DNA of 64,000 nt from Planobispora longispora (GTDB taxonomy: Bacteria > Actinomycetota > Actinomycetes > Streptosporangiales > Streptosporangiaceae), in assembly GCF_016863135.1 (NCBI RefSeq), contig NZ_BOOH01000033.1, positions 140,077-204,076 on the forward strand, in the 5' to 3' direction. The notes under the pieces are model-generated. The model did no database searches. It was not told the origin of the DNA and was given only the letters and a program-made list of their open reading frames with translations. Shown one piece after another: positions 26,085-35,290 of the stretch (position 1 is the first letter of the stretch; each line of letters begins with the position of its first letter). Position numbers and translations under genes: made by a program.

Positions 26085-27008
26085 TCACCGGCGCCCCTCC
26101 GCGCGGTCGAGGACCTCGGCGAGAGCCCGGTCCAGGAGGTCCGGGGCCTGCTGGGGGAGCCAGATCACCCGGGGGTCGCGGCGGAACCACGACTCCTGGC
26201 GGCGGACGAACCTGCGGGTCGCCCGGATCGTCTCCTGCCTGGCCTGCTCCTCGGTCCATTCACCGGCCAGGAAGCGCATCACCTGGGCGTAGCCGAGCGC
26301 GCGGCCGGCCGTACGGCCCTCGGCCAGGCCCCGGCCCATCAGCTCCCGCACCTCGTCCACCAGCCCGGCCGCCCACATCCGCTCCACCCGGACCGCGACC
26401 CGCTCGTCCAGCACGTCCCTGGGCACCTCGACGCCCAGCTGCACGCTGTCGTAGACCGCGTCGTAGGACGGCATCGTGGCGGAGAACGGCCGCCCGGACA
26501 GCTCGATGACCTCCAGCGCGCGCACGATCCTGCGGCCGTTGCCCGGCAGGATCGACCGGGCCGCCTCCGGGTCCCGCTCGCGGAGCCGCTCGTACAGCGG
26601 GGCCGGGCCGACCCGCTCCAGCTCGGCCTCCAGCCGGGCCCGGATCTCCGGGTCGGTGCCGGGGAACTCCAGCCGGTCGAGCGCGGCCCGCACGTAGAGC
26701 CCGGACCCGCCGACCAGGACCGGCACGACCCCCCGGGCCGTCATGTCGTCCATGAGCGGCCGGACCAGCGCCTGGTACTCCGCCACGCTCGCGGTCGTGC
26801 GCACGTCCCAGACGTCCATCAGGTGGTGCGGGACCCCGCGCCGCTCCTCCATCGACAGCTTCGCCGTCCCGATGTCCATCCCCCGGTACAGCTGCATGGA
26901 GTCGGTGTTGATCACCTCTCCCCCCAGTCGGATGGCGAGGTCCACGGCCAGGTCGGACTTTCCGGCCGCGGTGGGGCCGACGACGGCGATGACGGGTAGC
27001 TGAGGCAC
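26085..27008 (-). CDS. miaA: tRNA dimethylallyltransferase
   Basis: This 307-residue enzyme transfers dimethylallyl from DMAPP to A37 of tRNAs that read codons starting with U. The P-loop GPTAAGKS is at 11-18, NTDSMQLYRGMDIGTAK follows, and the substrate-binding LVGGSGLYVRA is near residue 100. The C-terminal region has ALGYAQVMRFL and the basic TRRFVRRQESWFRRD helix. The GTG at 27008 is chosen as the first start in the conserved region; the ribosome-binding site is weak. It works with MiaB (30967-32490) in ms2i6A formation. Confidence 0.95.
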   Translation of the reverse strand: MPQLPVIAVVGPTAAGKSDLAVDLAIRLGGEVINTDSMQLYRGMDIGTAKLSMEERRGVPHHLMDVWDVRTTASVAEYQALVRPLMDDMTARGVVPVLVGGSGLYVRAALDRLEFPGTDPEIRARLEAELERVGPAPLYERLRERDPEAARSILPGNGRRIVRALEVIELSGRPFSATMPSYDAVYDSVQLGVEVPRDVLDERVAVRVERMWAAGLVDEVRELMGRGLAEGRTAGRALGYAQVMRFLAGEWTEEQARQETIRATRRFVRRQESWFRRDPRVIWLPQQAPDLLDRALAEVLDRAEGRR

Positions 27009-27034
27009 GCAGACAAGTGTCCCAGCCGGGGAGG

Positions 27035-27562
27035 TCAGCTCCAGTCGAGCATGGGCTGCAGGTATCCCTCCAGGGTCAGCAGCCACCGCTTGGACTCGAC
27101 GCCCTCGCCCCCGCTGAACCCGCCCAGGCCCCCGGCCGCCACCACCCGGTGACAGGGGACGATGACCGGGATCGGGTTGGCGCCCATGATCGACCCGATG
27201 GCCCGCGCGGGGATCCCGGTCCCGCTCCGGTCGGCGAGCTCGCCGTAGGTCACCGCCTGGCCGTAGGGGACCGTCTCGTACAGCGTGCCCAGCACCGCTC
27301 GCTGCACGGACGTCGTCAGCCGCCAGTCCACCGGGACGGTGAAGACCTTCAGCCGCTCGGCGTAGTAGTCCGCGAGCTCGCCCAGCACCGGGGCCGTCCG
27401 CCCCGGATCGTCCGCCTCGGTCAGCCCGAGCCCGTCCAGCAGCCGCCCGGCGAGCCACCGCCGGTCGCCCCAGCCGGTCCCGGCCACGCCCTCCTCGGTG
27501 ACGGCGACGGTCATCTCCCCCAGGGGTGTCGCAAGGCTCCCGAACGCCACGGTTCCTACCAT
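27035..27562 (-). CDS. ogt: Methylated-DNA-protein cysteine methyltransferase
   Basis: This 175-residue suicide repair enzyme removes alkyl groups from O6-guanine. The acceptor is Cys137 in [15 protein letters not shown], followed by LGGFSGG and the KRWLLTLE helix. The helix-turn-helix ([15 protein letters not shown]) binds DNA. The start at 27562 gives the usual N-terminus. Only 7 bases separate it from the divergent rnz start at 27570, so the two promoters must overlap. The stop is 26 bases from the miaA start on the same strand. Confidence 0.92.
   Translation of the reverse strand: MVGTVAFGSLATPLGEMTVAVTEEGVAGTGWGDRRWLAGRLLDGLGLTEADDPGRTAPVLGELADYYAERLKVFTVPVDWRLTTSVQRAVLGTLYETVPYGQAVTYGELADRSGTGIPARAIGSIMGANPIPVIVPCHRVVAAGGLGGFSGGEGVESKRWLLTLEGYLQPMLDWS
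27557..27562 (+). promoter_or_regulatory. Likely leaderless -10 of rnz
   Basis: TACCAT (27557-27562) fits TANNNT and ends 7 bases before the GTG start of rnz at 27570. There is no ribosome-binding site. The element lies inside the first codons of divergent ogt, so rnz is probably transcribed as a leaderless mRNA. Confidence 0.4.
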
Positions 27563-27569
27563 TGGCCCT

Positions 27570-28493
27570 GTGTCCCTTCGTGAGCTCGTCGTTCTCGGCA
27601 CCTCCAGCGCGGTCCCTACCCGCCACCGTAATCACAATGGATATCTCCTGCTATGGGATGGTCAGGGCTTCCTGTTCGACCCGGGTGAGGGCACCCAGCG
27701 CCAGATGACCCGGGCGGGCGTCGGCTCCCACGACATCACCTGGATCTGCGTCACCCACTTCCACGGCGACCACTGCCTCGGCGTCCCCGGCATCGTCCAG
27801 CGCATCGCCAGGGACGGCGTCGCCCATCCCGTCCAGGCCGCCTATCCGGCGAGCGGCGAGACCTTCTGGCGCCGCCTGCGCCACGCCTCCGCCTTCGCCG
27901 ACACCAAGGTGATCTCCGAACGCCCGGTCTCCGGCGAGGTCGCGACCTTCGACGCGGGCCCGGTGACCCTCACCGCCCGCCCGCTCTCCCATCCCGTCGA
28001 GGCGTACGGCTACCGCCTCGACGAGCCCGACGGCCGCCGGATGCTCCCCGAGCGGCTGCGGGAGCGCGGGATCCGGGGCCCGCTCGTCGGCGAGCTCCAG
28101 CGCGCCGGGACGGTGACGGCGCCGGACGGGTCCGCCGTGCGGCTGGAGGAGTGCAGCGAGCCCCGCCCCGGCCAGAGCGCGGCCTTCGTCATGGACACCC
28201 GGCTCTGCGACGGGGTGTTCGCGCTCGCCGAGGGCGTGGACCTGCTGGTGATCGAGTCCACGTTCCTGTCCGGGGAAGCGTCCCTGGCCACCGACTACGG
28301 GCACCTGACCGCCGCCCACGCGGGCCGGGTCGCGGCCGAGTCCGGGGCCCGCCGCCTGGTCCTGACCCACATCTCCGAGCGGTACGGCGTCGACGACGAG
28401 CCCCGGTTCGTGGAGGAGGCGGGGCACTTCTTCGACGGCGACATCGTCCTGGCCCAGGATCTGGCGCGCGTCCCCGTGCCCAGGCGCGCCTGA
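27570..28493 (+). CDS. rnz: Ribonuclease Z
   Basis: This 307-residue metallo-beta-lactamase-fold endonuclease matures tRNA 3' ends. The zinc motif HFHGDHCLG is at 63-71, preceded by [11 protein letters not shown] (36-46), an RNase Z hallmark. Later metal ligands appear in [11 protein letters not shown] and in [31 protein letters not shown] contains the last histidine. The GTG start at 27570 gives [20 protein letters not shown], the usual N-terminus. The divergent ogt start is 7 bases away. Confidence 0.93.
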   Translation: MSLRELVVLGTSSAVPTRHRNHNGYLLLWDGQGFLFDPGEGTQRQMTRAGVGSHDITWICVTHFHGDHCLGVPGIVQRIARDGVAHPVQAAYPASGETFWRRLRHASAFADTKVISERPVSGEVATFDAGPVTLTARPLSHPVEAYGYRLDEPDGRRMLPERLRERGIRGPLVGELQRAGTVTAPDGSAVRLEECSEPRPGQSAAFVMDTRLCDGVFALAEGVDLLVIESTFLSGEASLATDYGHLTAAHAGRVAAESGARRLVLTHISERYGVDDEPRFVEEAGHFFDGDIVLAQDLARVPVPRRA

Positions 28494-28576
28494 CGCGGCC
28501 CGTCCCCGGGCGCGCCGTGCGGCCCCGGTCGTTCCGTACGTCCCCGGTCGTTCCCGCGGCTCGGGGACGGCGGCCC

Positions 28577-29266
28577 TCAGGCGCCTGTCAGCAGGGCCAC
28601 GAAGTATCCCACCCCGTACGGGGCGTCGTCGTAGAGGATCTCGCCGCGGAACGGCCCCCCGGCCCCGGCCCCGGCTCCGGCTCCGGCGAGGACCGTCAGG
28701 GCCGCCCGGCCCGCGACCCAGAGCCCGGCCGCCTCCCCGGGGTCGAGCTCGGGAGCCCCGCCCCGGGCGAGCGCGCCGACGATCGCGGCGTTGTACGGCT
28801 CGGCGCGGGGGTCGAGGTAGCCCGGCGCCTTCTCGGTCAGGCAGGCGGAGCCGTCCGCCATGACGAGGAGCGCCGCCCGCGCGTCCCCGGCGGCCAGGTC
28901 CGCGCCCAGGGCCGCGCACTCCTCCGGGGAGGCGTCGAAGGGCACCGCGTGGAAGGCGGAGGCGGTCAGGCCGCCGGCCTCCAGGAGCCGGCGGCCGACG
29001 GTGAGGGAGAGCGGCAGGATGGGCTCGCCGGCGCCGGCGCGCGCGTCCACGCCCCACGGCGCGAGGGTGCCCGCCGCGGCCGGGCCGTAGCTCCCGGCCG
29101 TCTCCGCCCCGCCGACCACCACGACGGTCTCGGGCGCCGCCTCCGCCAGCCTTCCGACCGCGGCGGCGCAGGCCGCCCGGAGCTCGTCGAGCTCGGCCGC
29201 GGCGGCGCCGGCCAGCTCGGGGAACAGCAGCGGAGGATGCGGGCACACGGCCGCGGCGACGATCAC
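28577..29266 (-). CDS. Class III extradiol dioxygenase-like protein
   Basis: This 229-residue protein begins MIVAAAVCPHPPLLFPELAG, the pattern of the LigB/class III extradiol dioxygenase fold, with a His-Pro-Pro metal site. Central TVVVVGGAET and LLVMADGSACLTEKAPGYLDPRAEPYN continue the fold. Homologues sit next to miaA and dapF in many actinomycetes and are usually annotated only as extradiol ring-cleavage-like proteins, with no proven reaction. It may be a non-catalytic member. An Ala/Gly/Pro run near residue 195 (GAGAGAGAGG) comes from a GC-rich repeat. Confidence 0.7.
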   Translation of the reverse strand: MIVAAAVCPHPPLLFPELAGAAAAELDELRAACAAAVGRLAEAAPETVVVVGGAETAGSYGPAAAGTLAPWGVDARAGAGEPILPLSLTVGRRLLEAGGLTASAFHAVPFDASPEECAALGADLAAGDARAALLVMADGSACLTEKAPGYLDPRAEPYNAAIVGALARGGAPELDPGEAAGLWVAGRAALTVLAGAGAGAGAGGPFRGEILYDDAPYGVGYFVALLTGA

Positions 29267-29367
29267 GCCGCCAGACTAACGGAGCTCGCGGAGCCCACGG
29301 AGCCCACCGGAGCTCGGCTCACCTGCGGCGCGGCCCGGAACAGGGGTCCACCGCCCGCGTGCCGGAC

Positions 29368-29580
29368 GGCGGGACCGGCGCACACCCGGCGACCAGCGGA
29401 TGTCCGGGAGCCGGCGCAAGCCCGGGGACCGGCGTATGCCCGGGGACCGGCGTATGCCCGGGGACCGGCGTATGCCCGGCGACCGGTGCACGCCCAAGAC
29501 CAGCGCACGCCCGGCGACCGGTGCACGCCCAAGACCAGCGCACGCCCGGGGACCGGTGCACGCCCGGGGACCGGTGCGCC
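29368..29580. repeat. 18-bp VNTR, about 12 copies
   Basis: About twelve head-to-tail units run from 29368 to 29580. The core is CCGGGGACCGGCGTATGC (18 bases) with variants; two alternating units are 17 bases (CCAAGACCAGCGCACGC). Three consecutive units are identical. The 17-base units break any reading frame, so the array is non-coding. It fills most of the gap of about 327 bases (29267-29593) downstream of the minus-strand gene ending at 29594. Confidence 0.9.
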
Positions 29581-29593
29581 CACGGGCCCTCGA

Positions 29594-30184
29594 TCAGCCC
29601 GTGGGCCCCTGCGGGGCGACGAACCCCGCGGGGCCGTCGGCGGGCAGGCAGCAGTCCGGGGCGGCGGGCAGATCCTGCTTCTCGCCGCCCTTGCCGGAGT
29701 CGTTCTTGCCGGTGTCGGGCGTGGTCGAGTCGGAGCCCGATCCTGAGCCCTTCCTGTCCGACGTCCCGGTTCCGGAACCGGAGGTGTCGCCGTCGCCGGA
29801 GCCGCCGGACCGGTCGGCCGCGTCGGAGCCGCCGGACCGGTCGGCCGTGCCGGAGTCACCGGACCGGTCGGCGTCGACGGAGACGTTCGCGGGGTCGGAC
29901 GGCTTGCCCTCGGGCTCGCCGGACTCCCCCTCCGCCGTCGCGGGGTTCTGCGGGGCCGCCTCCTGCCCGCTCGACGGCGGCTGCGGGGCCGGGGCGGCGT
30001 CGCCGTCCATGCCCTTCATGACGGCGAACACGGCGCCTCCGCCCACGAGGGCGGCGGCGACGACGGAGACGACGGCTATGGCCGGGCCGCCCTTCCGCCG
30101 GGATCCGGGTCCGCCCGCTGGACCGGTGAGGATCTCGCGTTCTCCGGGCTGCTCGGGGTGACCCGGAGGCGGGGGGACGTGCAT
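29594..30184 (-). CDS. Single-pass membrane protein with a disordered acidic exterior
   Basis: This protein has about 196 residues from the ATG at 30184 (AGGGAG 9 bases upstream; the extra 21 codons upstream overlap the divergent promoter region). A short Pro-rich cytoplasmic N-terminus leads to one membrane helix (about 33-55, AIAVVSVVAAALVGGGAVFAV). A long Asp/Ser/Gly-rich tail with SGDSGTADRSGGSDAADRSGG repeats follows. The tail ends with two adjacent Cys (APDCCLPADGP). It has no enzyme motif and could be a cell-surface spacer or anchor. The divergent gene at 30264 has a similar layout. Confidence 0.65.
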   Translation of the reverse strand: MHVPPPPGHPEQPGEREILTGPAGGPGSRRKGGPAIAVVSVVAAALVGGGAVFAVMKGMDGDAAPAPQPPSSGQEAAPQNPATAEGESGEPEGKPSDPANVSVDADRSGDSGTADRSGGSDAADRSGGSGDGDTSGSGTGTSDRKGSGSGSDSTTPDTGKNDSGKGGEKQDLPAAPDCCLPADGPAGFVAPQGPTG

Positions 30185-30263
30185 GCGGAACAACTCCCTA
30201 GGTTTTCGACGGAAACCTCCGCGGCTTCCGAGGGTGCCGAACCACACTAGCCACAGAGGCGAA

Positions 30264-30941
30264 GTGCTTGCACGTCAATCACTAAGGGATCACGACTTGT
30301 CATACTTTCAAATACTGAAGAGAGCCTCGCGGACATATGTCCTGATCAGTGTCACAACCGCCGCCGGCGTCGCCGGAATCGGCGTATTGATCATGATGAA
30401 CACCGCTCCGGATCCGGCCCCCGGAAACGGCACCTTCGAGAGCGGGAGATTCCCCGGGGACCGGCCCGTCTCATGGGACTCCTCCTGGATCTCCCCCGTC
30501 CCGGAACCCGCCTCCGCCGGGCCCGCCGGGGGGTTCCCCGCCGAACCGGCGCCGCCGGCCCGCGACCCGCTCGGGCGCGTCCTCGCCCCGGGCCCGTTCC
30601 CGCCGTCCGTCCCCCCGGTCCTCCCGCACGCGCGCGCCGTCCCGGAGAACGGGAGCGCCCCGCGAGGCCGCCTCGCCCCGCCGGTCCCCGCCGCCACGGC
30701 GGACGGGCACGGAGACGACGGCCCGCGACCGTCGCGGGCGGGCGAGCGCGGGGACGACGGTCCGCAGCCGTCGCGGGCGCCCGTCCCGCGGCCGCGTCCG
30801 GCGCCGTCCAGGATCCCGGCGCCGCGCCCTCCGGTCCCCGGCCCCGGTCAGACTCCTCGCCTGCCCGACCCGTGCGCGACCTTCGACGACTTCCGCAGGT
30901 CCTACTGCTACGCCGTGCTCGAGGAGATGACGAACCGCTGA
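30264..30941 (+). CDS. Single-pass membrane protein with a Pro/Arg-rich exterior
   Basis: This protein has about 225 residues from the GTG at 30264, preceded by GAGG 5 bases upstream. The first 20 residues are basic, and one membrane helix follows (about 25-45, TYVLISVTTAAGVAGIGVLIMM). The remaining 180 residues are Pro/Ala/Gly/Arg-rich and probably disordered, with a repeated DDGPRPSRA/DDGPQPSRA segment. The tail (DPCATFDDFRRSYCYAVLEEM) has two Cys and looks folded. It is divergent from the similar gene at 30184 and may be its functional partner. It is not recognised as a known family. Confidence 0.6.
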   Translation: MLARQSLRDHDLSYFQILKRASRTYVLISVTTAAGVAGIGVLIMMNTAPDPAPGNGTFESGRFPGDRPVSWDSSWISPVPEPASAGPAGGFPAEPAPPARDPLGRVLAPGPFPPSVPPVLPHARAVPENGSAPRGRLAPPVPAATADGHGDDGPRPSRAGERGDDGPQPSRAPVPRPRPAPSRIPAPRPPVPGPGQTPRLPDPCATFDDFRRSYCYAVLEEMTNR

Positions 30942-30966
30942 CGGAGGCCGCCGCGGGCCGGGGAGG

Positions 30967-32490
30967 TCAGGGGCAGGTGGAGCAGCCCGGCGCCTCCTGC
31001 CGGGCGGGGGCGGCCGGACGGCCGATCGACGGCATGCCGAGCATGACCCCCGGCTTGCCCGCCTCGCCCGCCGGCGCGCCCTGGCGGGCCTGCCAGGCGT
31101 CGCCCGCGCGGGTGCGGCGCAGCTTGAGCACGGGGCCGTCGGCGACCAGGTGGTGCGGGGCGGCGTAGGTGACCTCCACGGTCACCATGTCACCGGGGCG
31201 CGGCTGCCCGTCCCCGCCGCCTTCGGGGCCCGGCGAGAAGTGCACCAGGCGGTTGTCGGGGGCGCGGCCGGACAGGCGGTGGGTCGCCTCGTCCTTGCGG
31301 CCCTCGCCCTCGGCCACCAGCACTTCCAGGACCCGGCCGACCTGCTTCTTGTTCTCCTCCCAGGAGATGTCGTTCTGCAGGGCGACGAGGCGCTCGTAGC
31401 GCTCCTGCACGACCTCCTTGGGGATCTGGCCGTCCATGGTGGCGGCGGGCGTGCCGGGGCGGATGGAGTACTGGAAGGTGAAGGCGTTGGCGAAGCGCGA
31501 CTCGCGCACCACGTCCAGCGTGCCCTGGAAGTCCTCCTCGGTCTCACCGGGGAAGCCCACGATGATGTCGGTGGAGATCGCCGCGTCGGGCATCGCCGCC
31601 CGGACCCGCTCGATGATGCCCAGGTAGCGCTCGGCCCGGTAGGAGCGGCGCATGGCCTTCAGGACCCGGTCGGAGCCGGACTGCAGCGGCATGTGGAGCT
31701 GGTGCATCACGTTGGGCGTCTCGGCCATGGCCGCGATGACGTCGTCGGTGAACGCCGCCGGGTGCGGGCTGGTGAAGCGCACGCGCTCCAGGCCGTCGAT
31801 CTCGCCGCAGGCCCGCAGGAGCTTGCCGAAGGCGAGCCGGTCGCCGAACTCGACGCCGTAGGTGTTGACGTTCTGCCCCAGCAGGGTGATCTCCAGGACG
31901 CCCTGGTCGACGAGGGTCCGCACCTCGTTGAGGATGTCGCCGGGGCGGCGGTCCTTCTCCTTGCCGCGCAGCGACGGCACGATGCAGAAGGTGCAGGTGT
32001 TGTTGCAGCCCACGGAGATCGACACCCACGCGGCGTAGGCGGACTCGCGCTTGGTCGGCAGCGTGCTGGGGAAGGTCTCCAGGGATTCCTTGATCTCGAC
32101 CTGGGCCTCCCGCGCGATCCGGGCGCGTTCGAGCAGGACCGGCAGCGAGCCGATGTTGTGCGTGCCGAACACCACGTCGACCCAGGGCGCCCTGCGGACG
32201 ATCTCGCCCTGGTCCTTCTGCGCGAGGCAGCCGCCCACGGCGATCTGCATGCCGGGGTTGCCCGCCTTCGCCGGGCGCAGGTGGCCGAGGTTGCCGTAGA
32301 GGCGGTTGTCGGCGTTCTCCCGGACGGCGCAGGTGTTGAACACGACCACGTCGGCCGTCTCCCCCGCCGCGGCCGGGACGTAGCCGGCCTCCTCCAGGAG
32401 GCCCGACAGGCGCTCGGAGTCATGCACGTTCATCTGGCACCCGTAGGTACGAACCTCGTACGTGCGGGCGCTCTCCACGGTGACAGTCAT
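30967..32490 (-). CDS. miaB: tRNA-2-methylthio-N6-dimethylallyladenosine synthase
   Basis: This 507-residue radical-SAM methylthiotransferase adds the methylthio group to i6A37 of tRNA. The N-terminal UPF0004 domain carries the first cluster cysteines in [24 protein letters not shown] and VGGCLAQKD. The radical-SAM cysteines are in [13 protein letters not shown] (CxxxCxxC). A TRAM domain follows near residues 390-455. The start at 32490 gives [20 protein letters not shown], while 37 earlier codons are Arg-rich and not conserved. The tail ends APGCSTCP, an unusual Cys pair. It pairs functionally with miaA. Confidence 0.95.
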   Translation of the reverse strand: MTVTVESARTYEVRTYGCQMNVHDSERLSGLLEEAGYVPAAAGETADVVVFNTCAVRENADNRLYGNLGHLRPAKAGNPGMQIAVGGCLAQKDQGEIVRRAPWVDVVFGTHNIGSLPVLLERARIAREAQVEIKESLETFPSTLPTKRESAYAAWVSISVGCNNTCTFCIVPSLRGKEKDRRPGDILNEVRTLVDQGVLEITLLGQNVNTYGVEFGDRLAFGKLLRACGEIDGLERVRFTSPHPAAFTDDVIAAMAETPNVMHQLHMPLQSGSDRVLKAMRRSYRAERYLGIIERVRAAMPDAAISTDIIVGFPGETEEDFQGTLDVVRESRFANAFTFQYSIRPGTPAATMDGQIPKEVVQERYERLVALQNDISWEENKKQVGRVLEVLVAEGEGRKDEATHRLSGRAPDNRLVHFSPGPEGGGDGQPRPGDMVTVEVTYAAPHHLVADGPVLKLRRTRAGDAWQARQGAPAGEAGKPGVMLGMPSIGRPAAPARQEAPGCSTCP

Positions 32491-32855
32491 CTCAACGAAC
32501 AAGGGTAGGCGCTCCGCCGACTTCCGGGTACGGCTCCCGCGGAGCGCACGGAGCGTGACCGGTCCGCCGCGCCGGCGGGAACGGCGCCGCATGTGCTTCA
32601 CCGCGCGTGCGGGGACCGCGCCCCGCGTGATCCGCCGTCCTCGGGGGAGACGGCGTCGCGCGTGGTCCGCCGGCCCGTTCGCGGTGCCACCAGGGGCGAT
32701 TCATGAAATATCACTACATAGAAAATTTTTTCATGATGGTCATCCGCCCAGCTCTCCCGCGCGAAACGCGGATGACCCAGCCGTTGGCCGTCCGTGATCG
32801 GATCGGTACCGCAGGGTTAGCGCGGCTTGCCCTCTTCGGAACTACGTTGTGATCT
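32491..32855. promoter_or_regulatory. Promoter region of the gluABCD operon
   Basis: This gap of about 365 bases lies between miaB and gluA. TCATGA palindromes at 32701-32706 and 32731-32736 flank an AT-rich core. ATCAC-N6-GAAAA (32710-32725) loosely resembles a GlnR half-site pair (GTNAC-N6-GNAAC), with mismatches at the outer bases. TACGTT at 32843-32848 ends 7 bases before the gluA ATG, which fits a leaderless promoter. Nitrogen control is plausible but not shown. Confidence 0.35.
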
Positions 32856-33611
<756 letters not shown>

Positions 33612-33663
33612 TCCTTTCGACCGGCTGGTCACCCCAGATGAAGAAAAGGACTGAGGACAGAAC

Positions 33664-34551
33664 ATGCGAGTAATCCGTATCGGAGCCGCGCTCGTCGCCG
33701 CGAGCGCGCTCACCCTGGGCCTGGCGGCCTGCGGTGGGGACGGCGGCGACGGTGACACCGCGGCCTACACCACGGTCGCCGACAAGGCCAAGGGCGCCAA
33801 GAAGCTGATCGTCGGCACCAAGTGGGACCAGCCGAGCCTGGGCCTGAAGAAGGGCGCCGAGCCCGAGGGCTTCGACGTCGACGTCGCCAAGTACGTCGTC
33901 AAGGAACTCGCCGGCGGCGCCGAGGTGGAGATCGAGTGGAAGGAGTCCGCGTCGTCCAACCGCGAGGCGTTCCTCGCCAACGGCACCGTGGACATCATCT
34001 TCGCGACCTACTCGATCACCGACAGCCGCAAGGAGAAGGTGACGTTCGGCGGGCCGTACATCGTGGCCCACCAGGACGTCATGGTCCGGGCCGACGACAC
34101 GAAGATCGCCAAGCCCCAGGACCTCGCGGGCAAGCGCATCTGCCAGGCCGCCGGCTCCAACTCCTACAAGCGGATCACCGACCCGCCGCCGGACGGCGAG
34201 CTCGACCTCGACGCCGAGCTCGTGGGCGCCGCGAACTACTCCGAGTGCGTCCAGAAGCTCGGCGGCAACAACCTCGACGCGGTGACCACCGACGACCTGA
34301 TCCTGGCCGGTTTCGCCAAGCAGGCCGGCGAGGCGGGCGGGGGCTTCAAGATCCTCGGCCAGCCGTTCACCGACGAGAAGTACGGCGTCGGCCTGAAGAA
34401 GGGCGACACCAAGACGTGTGAGGCCGTCAACGCGGCCATCACCAAGATGTACCAGGACGGCACCGCCCAGAAGCTGTTCGAGAAGTGGTTCGCCGGGACC
34501 CAGGGCCTCACGGCCCCGACCGGCGCGCCGCAGTTCGAGCCCTGCGCGTAG
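33664..34551 (+). CDS. gluB: Glutamate ABC transporter substrate-binding lipoprotein
   Basis: This 295-residue lipoprotein has a signal peptide and lipobox LGLAACGG with lipidated Cys23. The mature part is a family 3 solute-binding protein of the GluB/GlnH type (GFDVDVAKYVVKEL, then ATYSITDSRKEKVTFGGPYIVA, the carboxylate-binding signature). Two further Cys (ICQAAG and YSECVQKL) may form a disulfide. It binds glutamate, or possibly another acidic amino acid or amide, outside the membrane. A strong hairpin follows the stop and may protect this transcript relative to the permease genes. Confidence 0.93.
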   Translation: MRVIRIGAALVAASALTLGLAACGGDGGDGDTAAYTTVADKAKGAKKLIVGTKWDQPSLGLKKGAEPEGFDVDVAKYVVKELAGGAEVEIEWKESASSNREAFLANGTVDIIFATYSITDSRKEKVTFGGPYIVAHQDVMVRADDTKIAKPQDLAGKRICQAAGSNSYKRITDPPPDGELDLDAELVGAANYSECVQKLGGNNLDAVTTDDLILAGFAKQAGEAGGGFKILGQPFTDEKYGVGLKKGDTKTCEAVNAAITKMYQDGTAQKLFEKWFAGTQGLTAPTGAPQFEPCA

Positions 34552-34564
34552 TCCGGCCTCACGT

Positions 34565-34599
34565 GGCGGCCGGTGACCCCACCGGGGACACCGGCCGCC
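34565..34599 (+). terminator. Intercistronic hairpin between gluB and gluC
   Basis: A perfect 11-base-pair stem (GGCGGCCGGTG at 34565-34575 and its complement at 34589-34599) encloses a 13-base loop that is itself partly self-complementary. It sits in the 70-base gap after gluB. Such hairpins commonly reduce downstream expression or shield the 3' end of binding-protein mRNA; that function is inferred. Confidence 0.6.
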
Positions 34600-34621
34600 G
34601 CCGTCTTCGCTGTGGAGCACC

Positions 34622-35290
34622 ATGGACGATCTGATCAAATACGCCCCCGCCCTCTTCGACGGCTTCATGGAGAACGTCAAGCTCTCGTTGATGTGCGGGG
34701 TCCTCTCCCTCGTACTCGGCACGATCCTGGTGTCGATGCGGGTCTCCCCGACACCGGTCCTGCGCGCCGCCGGGACCGTCTACGTCAACGTCGTGCGGAA
34801 CACCCCGCTGACGCTCGTGCTGGCCTTCTCCGCGCTCGGCCTCAGTGACACCCTCGGCCTGGCCTTCTCGGACAAGCCCAGCAGCAACAGCTTCTGGCTG
34901 GTCGTGCTCGGACTGTCGATCTACACGGCCGCCTTCGTCTGCGAGGCGCTGCGCTCGGGCATCAACACGGTGCCGCTCGGACAGGCCGAGGCCGCGCGGG
35001 CCATCGGGCTCACCTTCCTGCAGTCCCTGCGGCTGATCATCCTGCCGCAGGCGTTCCGCGCGGTGATCGCCCCGCTCGGCAGCGTGATGATCGCGATGAT
35101 CAAGAACACCACGGTGGCGATCGCGGGAGGCTACCTTGCGGAATCGGCGTTCGTCATGAAGGACACCTTCGACGACACGGGCGTGTCCATCCCGATCTTC
35201 CTCGGCCTCGTCCTCGCGTTCATGGCGGTGACCCTGCCGGTCGGCTTCCTCACCGGCTGGCTGGCCCGGCGGCTGGCGGTGGCGCGGTGA
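34622..35290 (+). CDS. gluC: Glutamate ABC transporter permease 1
   Basis: This 222-residue integral membrane protein has about five helices and the His/Glu/Gln/Met family permease signature (EALRSGINTVPLGQAEAARAIGL, with LRLIILPQAFR as the EAA-type loop that contacts the ATPase). It starts at the ATG at 34622, 70 bases after gluB, and overlaps gluD by 4 bases (GTGA). With GluD it forms the pore. Confidence 0.93.
   Translation: MDDLIKYAPALFDGFMENVKLSLMCGVLSLVLGTILVSMRVSPTPVLRAAGTVYVNVVRNTPLTLVLAFSALGLSDTLGLAFSDKPSSNSFWLVVLGLSIYTAAFVCEALRSGINTVPLGQAEAARAIGLTFLQSLRLIILPQAFRAVIAPLGSVMIAMIKNTTVAIAGGYLAESAFVMKDTFDDTGVSIPIFLGLVLAFMAVTLPVGFLTGWLARRLAVAR

Noticed and set aside
21843..26999. Open frame of 1718 codons on the plus strand
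   Set aside because: It is antisense to the TPR protein, SCO6745-like, dapF and miaA genes and has no domain. Long antisense frames are usual in DNA this rich in GC.
29368..29580. CRISPR array
   Set aside because: Repeats are 17-18 bases, directly adjacent with no spacers, and no cas genes are near.
32710..32725. GlnR box before gluA
   Set aside because: Only the inner bases match GTNAC-N6-GNAAC, so it is mentioned in the promoter entry but not called as a separate site.
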